DNA of 64,000 nucleotides from the NCBI GenBank assembly GCA_038210245.1, contig JBBQWW010000008.1:1-64000 (forward strand). Direction: 5' to 3'. The position numbers and the translations under genes were made by a program. The DNA is from Bog-756 sp038210245 (GTDB lineage Bacteria > Actinomycetota > Acidimicrobiia > Acidimicrobiales > RAAP-2). This document shows, piece after piece, positions 16,462 through 23,975 of this stretch. The notes below the pieces were generated by a model, which saw nothing but the letters and a program-made list of their open reading frames with translations, searched no databases and was not told the DNA's origin. Within the stretch, counting starts at the first letter, position 1. Each line of letters opens with the position of its first letter.

Positions 16462-18315
16462 GTGACCCAGGTCATCACTGAAGCGGCTCCGGCCGACCAA
16501 CCAGAAAGTAGGGCTGCCCCTGCACGGCCCGCGTGGTGCGGGCCACTACCCCCGGTGGCTGTCATTGTTGCGTATCTGGCACTTGGCTTCGTCGCTTACT
16601 GGCCGGTGCTCCCGGGCATCTCCCGCCGTCTCTACGGAAGGACGGGGGACTACACGCTCTCCGCGTGGTTCATCGGCTGGGTGCCGCATGCGCTGGCTCA
16701 CGGGCTCAACCCCTTCTACACCCACGCGATATTCGCGCCGAGCGGTGTGAACCTAGCCCAGAACACCGAGAGCGCCCTTCTTGGCTTCGTCGCAGCGCCG
16801 ATCACCGAGCTGTGGGGTCCGATCGTCGCGACGAACCTGCTCATGGTGGCGGCATTGCCTCTCTCAGCAACCGCTGCGTTCATCGTGCTGCGCAAGTGGG
16901 ACGTATGGCTCCCTGCGGCGGCACTCGGCGGGCTGCTCTACGGATTCTCAGCCTTCATGGTCGGCCAGGGGGCTGACCACCTCGTATTTACGTTCGCGCC
17001 ACTGCCGCCGTTCATCGCCCTGGTGTTCGTTTCGATCTTGCGACGCAGGGGCTCGCCGTGGAAGCTGGGCGTCGCACTCGGCCTGCTCGTCGCTGCGCAG
17101 TACCTAATCTGCCAGGAATTGCTGGCAGATACGGCCATCGTCGCGACGATGGGACTGGTGTGTGTTGGCGTTCGCTATCCCACGCGAATAGCGGGCACCA
17201 TCCGACGGACTGTGGTGCCGTTCGGCACCGCGCTTGCGCTCGCTGCCGCCTTGCTCGCCTATCCGGTCTGGATGCTGGTCGCCGGTCCAGAACACGCCAC
17301 GGTCACGGATTCGGCGCGAGCGACGCCGTTCTACAACGATCTGTTGAGTTTCGTCGTGCCGGGTCCGTTGCAACAGAATTCGCTGAGTACGGACTCGCTC
17401 GGAACGCGGCTGATGAAAGGGACGGACCCAACCAGTCTGGGAGGATATCTCGGCGGCAGCAATCCAGATGAAGTAGGCGCATACATCGGGCTTCCACTTC
17501 TGCTCCTCGCCGCCTTCCTCGTTTGGAGATCCCGGCGCACCGGTCGAATCCAGCTGGTGACCGTGCTCTTTCTCATGAGTGCGGCCCTATCGCTCGGCTC
17601 ATATCTCGTCGTCAATGCTCACGCCACCCACGTGCCCTTGCCGTACCGGCTCATCGACCACATACCACTAGTTCGAAGGATGTTTCCATCCCGCATTTCA
17701 TCCGCAACGGCAGTTTGCTTCGCCGCGGTGATCGCGTTCGGGCTGGACAATTTGCACCGCACGCCAGGTAGGCGCAACGTGGCGAGAGTCATCTCTGTTG
17801 TTGTGCTCGTGTCCCTCGTCGCCACCCAATTGCCGCGTTGGCCCTATGGGACCCAGCCCGTCCGTCCAATCCCGGCCTCAGTCTCACAGGCGATTGCCCC
17901 GAATGAGCCACTCGCCGTTACGTTCCCGTTTGCAACCGCCCTCACCATGCAACCGTTGATCTGGCAAATGCAGATGGGGTACCGGTTCAGTGCTTTCGGA
18001 GGCTACGCCCATGCCACGGACGCACGAGGCCAACTGATTGAAGGCGCGGCACTCATGCAGCCGCCCGACTTGCAGCGGTTCCTCTCCCAGCAAGATGGGG
18101 TGAACCCTTACGGTGCACCACCACCTCTCGGCCCGGCACTTGTGGCCTCCACCCGCTCGACTCTGGCCAAGTACCACGTACGCCTCATCATCGTGGACCG
18201 ATCGGAGCGCGGGAGCGGCGCCGTAATAAAGTTGTTCACTGAGGCACTGGGCCCCTCCCAACATTCGCTCGGTCGGTTCTCCCTCTGGCTCCACTGGAAA
18301 GTACCCGCTGACTGA
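16462..18315 (+). CDS. Polytopic membrane protein, GT-C glycosyltransferase-like
   Basis: A 617-residue protein with about eleven membrane segments (for example VAVIVAYLALGFVAYW near 32 and GTALALAAALLAYPVWMLV near 250) and a soluble C-terminal domain after residue ~440. An Asp lies in the first outer loop (GRTGDYTLSAWFIGW), and the pattern of long loops resembles GT-C-type lipid-linked sugar transferases, but no diagnostic motif is certain. It starts at GTG after GGAGAG. Codon use is less GC-biased than in flanking genes, which fits transfer. It is the only gene of unit 3 of the tRNA-Glu array. Confidence 0.75.
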   Translation: MTQVITEAAPADQPESRAAPARPAWCGPLPPVAVIVAYLALGFVAYWPVLPGISRRLYGRTGDYTLSAWFIGWVPHALAHGLNPFYTHAIFAPSGVNLAQNTESALLGFVAAPITELWGPIVATNLLMVAALPLSATAAFIVLRKWDVWLPAAALGGLLYGFSAFMVGQGADHLVFTFAPLPPFIALVFVSILRRRGSPWKLGVALGLLVAAQYLICQELLADTAIVATMGLVCVGVRYPTRIAGTIRRTVVPFGTALALAAALLAYPVWMLVAGPEHATVTDSARATPFYNDLLSFVVPGPLQQNSLSTDSLGTRLMKGTDPTSLGGYLGGSNPDEVGAYIGLPLLLLAAFLVWRSRRTGRIQLVTVLFLMSAALSLGSYLVVNAHATHVPLPYRLIDHIPLVRRMFPSRISSATAVCFAAVIAFGLDNLHRTPGRRNVARVISVVVLVSLVATQLPRWPYGTQPVRPIPASVSQAIAPNEPLAVTFPFATALTMQPLIWQMQMGYRFSAFGGYAHATDARGQLIEGAALMQPPDLQRFLSQQDGVNPYGAPPPLGPALVASTRSTLAKYHVRLIIVDRSERGSGAVIKLFTEALGPSQHSLGRFSLWLHWKVPAD

Positions 18316-18570
18316 GCCACCTCAAATAGCGAGCCACGGAGCGGCGAGAAGGGGCCCGTCTGCAAAGTCTCAGGCTGTCGCCAGCGGTTCTCACGGCTAG
18401 TCAGCGTTGTGGTGGTCGAGCTGGTCGATGACCCCGAGCAATGTCGGCCGAGTTCGGTCCCCAAACGCAGCAATCCGATATCAGCATGCCACCGTCGAAC
18501 GCGACCGAGTCCTTGCCGACGCCCTGGCCGGACTAGCCGGTACCGCAACGGTGACCCCGATAAGCGAGGC

Positions 18571-18589
18571 TGCGGACAATCTGCGGACA
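18571..18589. repeat. GCGGACA doublet, right probable arm site of unit 3
   Basis: TGCGGACAATCTGCGGACA lies 63 bp left of the tRNA-Glu 3' end. With 16182-16200 it forms a 19-bp direct repeat bracketing the unit. Confidence 0.6.
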
Positions 18590-18652
18590 CCCAACCGGGC
18601 AAGTCGGCCACCGACGCGAGGGGCGGGGGCGCTGACCAGCCAAAACGATGAG

Positions 18653-18725
18653 CAGTCCCAACGGGGTTCGAACCCGTGTCTCCACCTTGAGAGGGTGGTG
18701 TCCTAGGCCTCTAGACGATGGGACC
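18653..18725 (-). tRNA. tRNA-Glu (anticodon CTC)
   Basis: A complete 73-nt cloverleaf: acceptor GGTCCCA pairing with TGGGACT (one G-U), D stem in GTCTAGAGGCCTAGGAC, anticodon stem CCACC/GGTGG around loop CTCTCAA giving CTC, T stem ACGGG/CCCGT with loop TTCGAAC, and discriminator G. No CCA is encoded. Its 3' 44 bp are the integration target repeated three times to the left. Confidence 0.96.
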
Positions 18726-18814
18726 CTGTCCGGAACACTCCCTGCGGAACGATCCGGTGGCGTACTCCTGTCGGAATGCGCCTCACGGCGCTCCTGGTGG
18801 GAGCACCGCATGGG

Positions 18815-18887
18815 CTCGGGGGGGAGGGCTCGAACCTCCAACCTCAAGAATCAGAATCTTGCGCGCTGCCAGTTGCGCCACCCCCGA
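18815..18887 (-). tRNA. tRNA-Gln (anticodon CTG)
   Basis: A 73-nt cloverleaf: acceptor TCGGGGG/CCCCCGA, D stem GCGC/GCGC, anticodon stem CAAGA/TCTTG around loop TTCTGAT giving CTG, T stem GGAGG/CCTCC with loop TTCGAGC, discriminator G. No CCA is encoded. It lies about 90 bp from tRNA-Glu on the same strand, so the two are probably co-transcribed with Gln first. No repeats of its 3' end are present. Confidence 0.95.
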
Positions 18888-19029
18888 ATGGGCGAACCGT
18901 CAATTTAGCCGACCCGGACCACCTCGTGGACGGCCCGGGGTCCGGCCGCCGTGAGGGCCCACTCTGACCGCCGTTCAACCCAACGACCTGGCCGATCACC
19001 GGTCCTCCCGACCCCAAGCCGGTCCTCAC

Positions 19030-19035
19030 TACGAT
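19030..19035 (+). promoter_or_regulatory. -10 element of the phosphonate-type operon (TACGAT)
   Basis: TACGAT ends 9 nt before the ATG at 19045. GGAG also precedes the ATG directly. Confidence 0.45.
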
Positions 19036-19044
19036 CGACCGGAG

Positions 19045-20193
19045 ATGGCCTTGGAACGAGCGGTGATCGTGGGCGGCGGGATCATCGGCACGATGCACGC
19101 CCTGGAGGCCTGCCGACGGGGGTGGGAGGTACTCCACCTCGAAGCGGATGCCGGGCCCCGCCTGGCTTCAGTCCGCAACTTTGGCCTGATCTGGGTCAGT
19201 GGTCGGGCCCCCGGGCCCGAACTGGACCTGGCCATCCGGGCCCGTCGCCGCTGGGAAGAGCTCGCCGCCGACCTCCCTGACATCGGCTTTCGTCCCGACG
19301 GCTCCCTCACCGTGGCCGGCACTGCCGCCGAGCTCTCGCTGATGGCCGAGGCCGTCGCCCGCCCCGACGCTTCGACGAGGGGCTTGGAGCTCCTCGACGC
19401 CGTCGGGGTCCGGTCCGTCAACCCTGCGGTCCGCGGCACCGGGGCGGGCGGACTGCTCTGCCGCACCGACGCCGTCGTTGAGCCCGTGTCAGTCCTCGGG
19501 GCCCTCCGCTCAGCCCTCGGGAAGACGAGCGCCTATCGGTGGCTGCCGGGACGTCAGGCCGTCGACGTGGAGGCTGGCACCGGCGGGGCCGCCGATGGCG
19601 CCACGGTGGTGTACCACTTGGGTGACCGTCACCCTGGCAGCGTGGCTCTCCTCTGCATCGGTGACCGCCGGTCCGGTATCGGCGGCCGGGTCGGTGCCGC
19701 GCTCGACGCCGCCCCACTGGCCCGGTGCCGACTACAGATGATGCAGACCGCTCCGGCCCCGGAAACGCTGGGCACCGCCATCGCCGATGGCGACACGCTC
19801 CGCTACTACCCCGCCTTCGACCTGCCCGGCCGGTCGGCGCTCCCGCCGGCGGACGAGGACACGACCACCTGGGGTCGACAGCTCCTCCTGGTCCAACGGG
19901 CCGGTGGCGGGCTCACCATCGGAGACACCCATGTCTACGACGAGCCGTTCGACTTCGCCGTCGACCAGGCGCCCTACGACCGGCTGATCGATCGGGCCGA
20001 AGGCATCTTGGGCTGGTCGCTCCCGCCGGTGATGCGTCGGTGGGCCGGCGTCTACTCCCTGACCACCGACGGGAGCACGTATCTGACCCAACCGGTGGAC
20101 GACAGGATCGTGGTGATGACCGGGACCGCCGGCCGGGGAATGACGCTCGCCCCCGCCATCGCCGAAGAGACCTGGGACAGGATAGGGACATGA
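19045..20193 (+). CDS. FAD-dependent oxidoreductase of the phosphonate-linked TIGR03364 type
   Basis: A 382-residue DAO-fold flavoenzyme. The N-terminal FAD motif is AVIVGGGIIGTMHALEA with the acidic end at LHLEAD. The SVRNFGLIWVSGR segment (about 47-59) is characteristic of the TIGR03364 clade, which is known to sit beside PhnX-like hydrolases and is thought to oxidise the amino carbon of aminophosphonates. The C terminus has VVMTGTAGRGMTLAPAIAEE, the usual FAD-closing motif. It is first of three genes that overlap by 4 nt each. Inferred role: oxidative deamination of a 2-aminoethylphosphonate-like compound. No transporter is in the window. Confidence 0.87.
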   Translation: MALERAVIVGGGIIGTMHALEACRRGWEVLHLEADAGPRLASVRNFGLIWVSGRAPGPELDLAIRARRRWEELAADLPDIGFRPDGSLTVAGTAAELSLMAEAVARPDASTRGLELLDAVGVRSVNPAVRGTGAGGLLCRTDAVVEPVSVLGALRSALGKTSAYRWLPGRQAVDVEAGTGGAADGATVVYHLGDRHPGSVALLCIGDRRSGIGGRVGAALDAAPLARCRLQMMQTAPAPETLGTAIADGDTLRYYPAFDLPGRSALPPADEDTTTWGRQLLLVQRAGGGLTIGDTHVYDEPFDFAVDQAPYDRLIDRAEGILGWSLPPVMRRWAGVYSLTTDGSTYLTQPVDDRIVVMTGTAGRGMTLAPAIAEETWDRIGT

Positions 20194-20876
20194 CCTCCCC
20201 CATCCGACTGGTGGTGCTGGACATGGCCGGAACCACAGTGGCCGACGACGGAGCCGTCGAAGAGGCATTCCAACAGGCCCTCGACGCCGTGGATCTGACC
20301 GCCGGGGCCCTGCGGGACGATCCGGCGGCCTACGTCCGGCGGACCATGGGGCAGTCCAAGATCGCCGTCTTCACCGAGCTGCTCGGCGGTGATCGGCACC
20401 AGGCCGAGCAGGCCAACCGGGCCTTCGAGGCAGCCTTCGATCAGGCCGTGGAGCGGGGCGAAGTGGCCCCCATGGTCGGGGCCGAGGCAGCCATGTCTGT
20501 GCTCCGCCAGGAAGGCCTCCGGATCTGCCTGACCACCGGCTTCTCTCCGGCGACTCGCGACCGCATCATCGCCTGCCTGGGCTGGGAGGGCGCCATCGAC
20601 CTGGCCCTCTCCCCCGCCGATGCCGGTCGCGGCCGGCCCTGGCCCGACATGATCCTCAGCGCCGTGCTGCGCCTGCACATCGACGATGTGGCCGAGGTGG
20701 CCGTGGTCGGAGACACGGCCAGCGACCTCGTGGCCGGGACCCGCTCGGGGGCTTCGTACGTGGTCGGGGTGCTGAGCGGGGCCCACTCGAGGTCAGAGCT
20801 GGCCCGTGCTCCTCACACCCATCTGATCGACTCGGTGGCCGACCTGCCCAGCCTCCTCCTCGGGGACGGGTCGTGA
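20190..20876 (+). CDS. PhnX-like HAD phosphonatase
   Basis: A 228-residue HAD-superfamily hydrolase of the phosphonatase-like clade (TIGR03351). It has the special first motif DMAGTT (10-15) in place of D-x-D-x-T, the cap segment MGQSKIAVF whose Lys matches the Schiff-base lysine of phosphonoacetaldehyde hydrolase, the GRPWPDM segment with Arg in place of the usual HAD lysine, and GDTASDLVAG. These residues predict C-P bond cleavage of a phosphono-aldehyde. The ATG lies inside the stop overlap with the FAD oxidoreductase, so the two are translationally coupled: oxidase makes the aldehyde, hydrolase releases phosphate. Confidence 0.88.
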   Translation: MTSPIRLVVLDMAGTTVADDGAVEEAFQQALDAVDLTAGALRDDPAAYVRRTMGQSKIAVFTELLGGDRHQAEQANRAFEAAFDQAVERGEVAPMVGAEAAMSVLRQEGLRICLTTGFSPATRDRIIACLGWEGAIDLALSPADAGRGRPWPDMILSAVLRLHIDDVAEVAVVGDTASDLVAGTRSGASYVVGVLSGAHSRSELARAPHTHLIDSVADLPSLLLGDGS

Positions 20877-21688
20877 GACCCCACTCCCTCAACCACGCCT
20901 TCGAGTGGCGACCGGTCTCCGGACCGCTTCAGTTCCTGACCGACGACCAGGCCCACCACTACGACGAGCAGGGCTACGTGCTGATCGAGGAGGCATTCGA
21001 CGACGAAACGATCAACCGCGTCACTGCGGCCGTCGACCCGCTTGAGCAGCGCCAGGAGGAGTGGCTGCGCCAACAGGGCGGTACCTACCTCATCGGCCGG
21101 GCCGACGAGATCACCTTCTCCACCCATCTGGTACTGACCTCTGAGGTGCTCCGGCAGTTCGCACGCTCCCCGGTGCTGCTCGGACTGTGCGCCGACCTCA
21201 TCGGTCCCGAGGTCCGGCTCTACTGGGACCAGGCCGTCTACAAGAAGCCCTACACGACGTCGTCGTTCCCCTGGTATCAAGACAACGGCTACGCCTTCAT
21301 CGATCCCCAGCAGTACCTGACCGGCTGGATCGCCCTCTCCGATGTGGACGAGGAGAACGGCTGTCCGTGGGTCGTCCCCGGCGCCCACCGCCGCGGCACC
21401 CTGGCCCACGCCATCACCCCGCACGGCCTCGTCTGTCTCGAGGACCCGGCCGAGGCGGTGCCGGTGCCGGCCGCCAGCGGTGGCATCGTGGTTTTCTCCT
21501 CCCTGACCCCGCGCTGCACTGGGGCCAACCGAACCCCTGGAGTGCGGAGGGCCTACATCGCCCAGTACGCCCCCGACGGCGCCGAGGTGGTGCACGTGGA
21601 CGGCGATGGCCGGGAGACGAGAGTTCCCGCCGACGACCCGGGACGCCAGTTCCGAGTGCTCGAGCAGGGTAGACCGGTCCCGGCCTGA
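20873..21688 (+). CDS. PhyH-family protein lacking both iron-binding histidines
   Basis: A 271-residue phytanoyl-CoA-dioxygenase-fold protein, starting at GTG in a 4-nt overlap. In this family Fe(II) is held by H-x-D and a distal His, and related aminophosphonate dioxygenases (PhnY type) hydroxylate next to the C-P bond. Here the first motif reads FPWYQDNGY, with Tyr (TAT) where His is expected. The distal region reads LTPRCTGANRT, with Arg (CGC) where His is expected. Asp and the 2-oxoglutarate-region Arg (VRRAYIAQY) remain. The rest of the fold and the operon are intact, so this may be a recently inactivated enzyme or one with a changed role. Confidence 0.85.
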   Translation: MRPHSLNHAFEWRPVSGPLQFLTDDQAHHYDEQGYVLIEEAFDDETINRVTAAVDPLEQRQEEWLRQQGGTYLIGRADEITFSTHLVLTSEVLRQFARSPVLLGLCADLIGPEVRLYWDQAVYKKPYTTSSFPWYQDNGYAFIDPQQYLTGWIALSDVDEENGCPWVVPGAHRRGTLAHAITPHGLVCLEDPAEAVPVPAASGGIVVFSSLTPRCTGANRTPGVRRAYIAQYAPDGAEVVHVDGDGRETRVPADDPGRQFRVLEQGRPVPA

Positions 21689-21707
21689 CCCGAGGGCACG
21701 GACCCCC

Positions 21708-23267
21708 TCAACGCCACTCGTCTCGGGCCGACACCGGGCCCCGGTCGGCAGTCAGGACCGTCCCCGACAGCTGGCGTTCGTCGTGGCGCATCCGCCACTG
21801 CAGCAGGCGTTGGGCCGCCCGCCACCCGGCTTCACCACCCTCCCCCTGCGCCACCAGGTCGCGGAACTGACCGGGGTCGGTGGTCAGGTCGAACAGGATC
21901 GGCGGAAAGAGGTCGCCGTCGGCGGCGAACTGGACGTACTTGCCCTCGGAACCCCGGGCCACCTCGAGGGAGCAGTGGGCCATGGGTATCCCGAAGAGGA
22001 CCTCGGCCCCCCGGGTGGCCGGGTTGGAGAAGTGCCAGGCCCAGTGGGCCTCGTGCCGCCAGTGCTCGGGTGCCCCGTCGGGGCCCAGCCCCTCACCGGT
22101 GGTGAAGGCCTGGAGGGGGAACCCGTCCGCCTGCAGGGGTACCTCGACCCCCAGCCAATGGCAGATGGTGGGCAGCACGTCCACCGACTCGGTGAAGGCC
22201 TCGACCACACGGCCCCGTCCGGGATCGGCGGACCGATCCGGATCACGGACGATGAGCGGGACGTGGTAGGACTCGTCCCAGTAGCCCAGTTTCTCGAACA
22301 GCCAGTGGTCACCGCCCATCTCACCGTGATCGCTGGTCAGCACGACCAGGGTGGAGTCGGCCAGTCCTGACGAGTCGAGATAGGTGAACAGCCGACCCAG
22401 CTGGTCGTCGACCTCGTCCATAGCCCCGTAGTACGTGGCCAGCATCTGGCGACGCTCGCCCTCGTCGTCGGGCGCGGCTGCGGCGGGAACGCCGAGCACC
22501 AACCGGTTGAAGGGATGGGCAGCGGCCTCTTCGTCCTTGGTCGGCGCGGCGGTGAGCGGCGGGAGGTCGTCGGGGTCGTAGCGGTCGTGGTAGCCGGCCG
22601 GATTGCGTCGGGGTGGGTGTGGGCGGAGGAACGAGGCGTGGAGGAAGAACGGCTCCGCTCCGTGGTGATCCAGCCACTCGATGACCGAGTCGGTCAAGAA
22701 GACGGTCTGCGACTGTTCGGCGGTGTACCGGGTGGGAGCCCAGGTCGAGCCGTGGGCGTCGGCACCCGGGTAGCCGGGCATCGGGCCGTAGAGATCGTTG
22801 GGATCCGACGGTACGTCGACGCCCTTCCCGGCCAGCCAGCGTCCCCACGCCGGGCTCCCACCCTCCCATGGGTCGAACACCTCCGGCCGGAAGCCCGGCA
22901 GCACCTGCTCGTAGGAGCGGAGCCGGGGGTCGTCGGCCGGGAGCGTGCGGGGATCGAGGCTGGTGTCGGTGTAGCCGAAGAGGACCGGGTCGTACCCGGC
23001 CTGGCGAGCCAGGAGGGCCACGTTGGTGAAGCGGGCGTCGAGCGGGGTCCCGTTGAGCAATGACCGGTTGTGGTGGAGGTAGGTGCCGGTGTACAGACAG
23101 GCCCGGGACGGACCGCAGGGTGCGGCGTTGGCCCAGTGGTTGGCGAACAGGGTGCCCTGGGCGGCCAGCCCGTCGAGGGCCGGCGTGGAGACCACCGGGT
23201 GACCCAGGGCCGACAGGCAGTCCCCCCGCCACTGGTCCACGGTGATGAACAGGACGTTCCGGGTCAT
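21708..23267 (-). CDS. Sulfatase-fold hydrolase, phosphonate monoester hydrolase-like
   Basis: A 519-residue alkaline-phosphatase-superfamily enzyme. The ATG at 23267 overlaps the YdcF-like stop (ATGA), which fixes the start. The formylglycine motif C-x-P-S-R is CGPSRACLYTG with Cys51. Metal-site motifs are VDQWRGD (10-16) and TSDHGEMGGDHWLFEK. The segments NGTPLDARFTNVALLAR, GYDPVLFGYTDTSLDPR and GYWDESYHVPLIVRDP are those of the PMH/PehA group, which hydrolyse phosphonate and phosphate diesters as well as sulfates. It ends 19 nt from the end of the phosphonate-type operon. Phosphonate ester hydrolysis is therefore likely but inferred; an arylsulfatase remains possible. Confidence 0.85.
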   Translation of the reverse strand: MTRNVLFITVDQWRGDCLSALGHPVVSTPALDGLAAQGTLFANHWANAAPCGPSRACLYTGTYLHHNRSLLNGTPLDARFTNVALLARQAGYDPVLFGYTDTSLDPRTLPADDPRLRSYEQVLPGFRPEVFDPWEGGSPAWGRWLAGKGVDVPSDPNDLYGPMPGYPGADAHGSTWAPTRYTAEQSQTVFLTDSVIEWLDHHGAEPFFLHASFLRPHPPRRNPAGYHDRYDPDDLPPLTAAPTKDEEAAAHPFNRLVLGVPAAAAPDDEGERRQMLATYYGAMDEVDDQLGRLFTYLDSSGLADSTLVVLTSDHGEMGGDHWLFEKLGYWDESYHVPLIVRDPDRSADPGRGRVVEAFTESVDVLPTICHWLGVEVPLQADGFPLQAFTTGEGLGPDGAPEHWRHEAHWAWHFSNPATRGAEVLFGIPMAHCSLEVARGSEGKYVQFAADGDLFPPILFDLTTDPGQFRDLVAQGEGGEAGWRAAQRLLQWRMRHDERQLSGTVLTADRGPVSARDEWR

Positions 23268-23932
23268 CCGCCCATCCCCGGGTTCGCCCCGAACGAGGTG
23301 TGGAGGGAGCTCAGGCGGTCGAACCCGATGATGCGCCCGACGGCCACTCCGAGGGTCTCCTTGGCGTAGTATGGGACGGTCGACCATCCGGTGATGGGCG
23401 AGTGCAGGGCCGGGGTCGGGTAGGGGTGCAGGCCCACATCGGTGGCGATGGACAGGCTGCGGGCCTCGTGGAACGGGTCGCTCACGATGAGGACCGTACC
23501 GTCCCCCCGGGTCCGGAGCACCGGTGCCGCCAGGGCCAGGTTCTCCCACGAGTCGCTCCCGCCCGACTCGAAGATGTCCTTCCCGGGGATACCGGCGGCC
23601 ATCAGGTACCGGGCGGACGCCTGGGCCTCGGTGTACCGGTCACCCCGCTCCTTCGAGCCCGTGACCATGACGTACGTGGCGTAGTGACCCCTCCACAGCA
23701 CGACGGCCTGATCGAGCCGGGCGGCCAGATCGGGGGAGGGCACGCCGTTGTACTGCGCCGCCCCCATGACCACGATGGCCCCGGCCCGGTGGGGCTCATA
23801 TCGGCGTCCGGTCGACCAGACCTGCACGGCGGTGACCGCCATGTACCCCACGATCAGGGCGACCACCACGGCGACGATACGGAGGACGAGACGGAGCGGA
23901 CCCATTCGCTTCGCCGACGTGGAACGGACCAT
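23264..23932 (-). CDS. YdcF/SanA-like DUF218 membrane-anchored protein
   Basis: A 222-residue protein with one N-terminal membrane helix (LRLVLRIVAVVVALIVGYMAV) and a DUF218 domain: AIVVMGAAQYNG, LDQAVVLWRGHYA, VMVTGSKERGDRYTEAQASA, ESGGSDSWENLALA and LIVSDPFHEARS, in the usual order. Family members (SanA, YdcF, ElyC) act in envelope physiology, but the reaction is unknown. The start could be residue 10. It overlaps the PMH-like gene by 4 nt and follows gltX after 43 nt. Confidence 0.85.
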   Translation of the reverse strand: MVRSTSAKRMGPLRLVLRIVAVVVALIVGYMAVTAVQVWSTGRRYEPHRAGAIVVMGAAQYNGVPSPDLAARLDQAVVLWRGHYATYVMVTGSKERGDRYTEAQASARYLMAAGIPGKDIFESGGSDSWENLALAAPVLRTRGDGTVLIVSDPFHEARSLSIATDVGLHPYPTPALHSPITGWSTVPYYAKETLGVAVGRIIGFDRLSSLHTSFGANPGMGG

Positions 23933-23975
23933 GGAACTCAGGGCATCTCCGGGCCCGCCACCGAACCGAGTCCCC

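Larger units (their letters stand above)
14394..18695. mobile_element. Tandem array of integrase-less units at tRNA-Glu(CTC)
   Basis: Four direct copies of a 44-bp segment identical to the 3' part of tRNA-Glu (14394, 15272, 16041 and inside the tRNA at 18652-18695) divide this region into units of 878, 769 and 2611 bp. Unit 1 holds an RHH antitoxin and a Doc toxin. Unit 2 holds a small bicistron with an HTH protein. Unit 3 holds one polytopic membrane protein. Repeats resembling integrase arm sites lie at constant offsets from the copies. No recombinase gene is present. Repeated site-specific integration into the tRNA 3' end, with helper-dependent or decayed elements, explains the layout. The region has visibly more A/T than its flanks. 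Confidence 0.75.

Noticed and set aside
14438..18650. Integrase, excisionase or transposase gene within the tRNA-Glu array
   Set aside because: I looked in all frames for the R-H-R-Y region of tyrosine recombinases and for DDE motifs and saw none.
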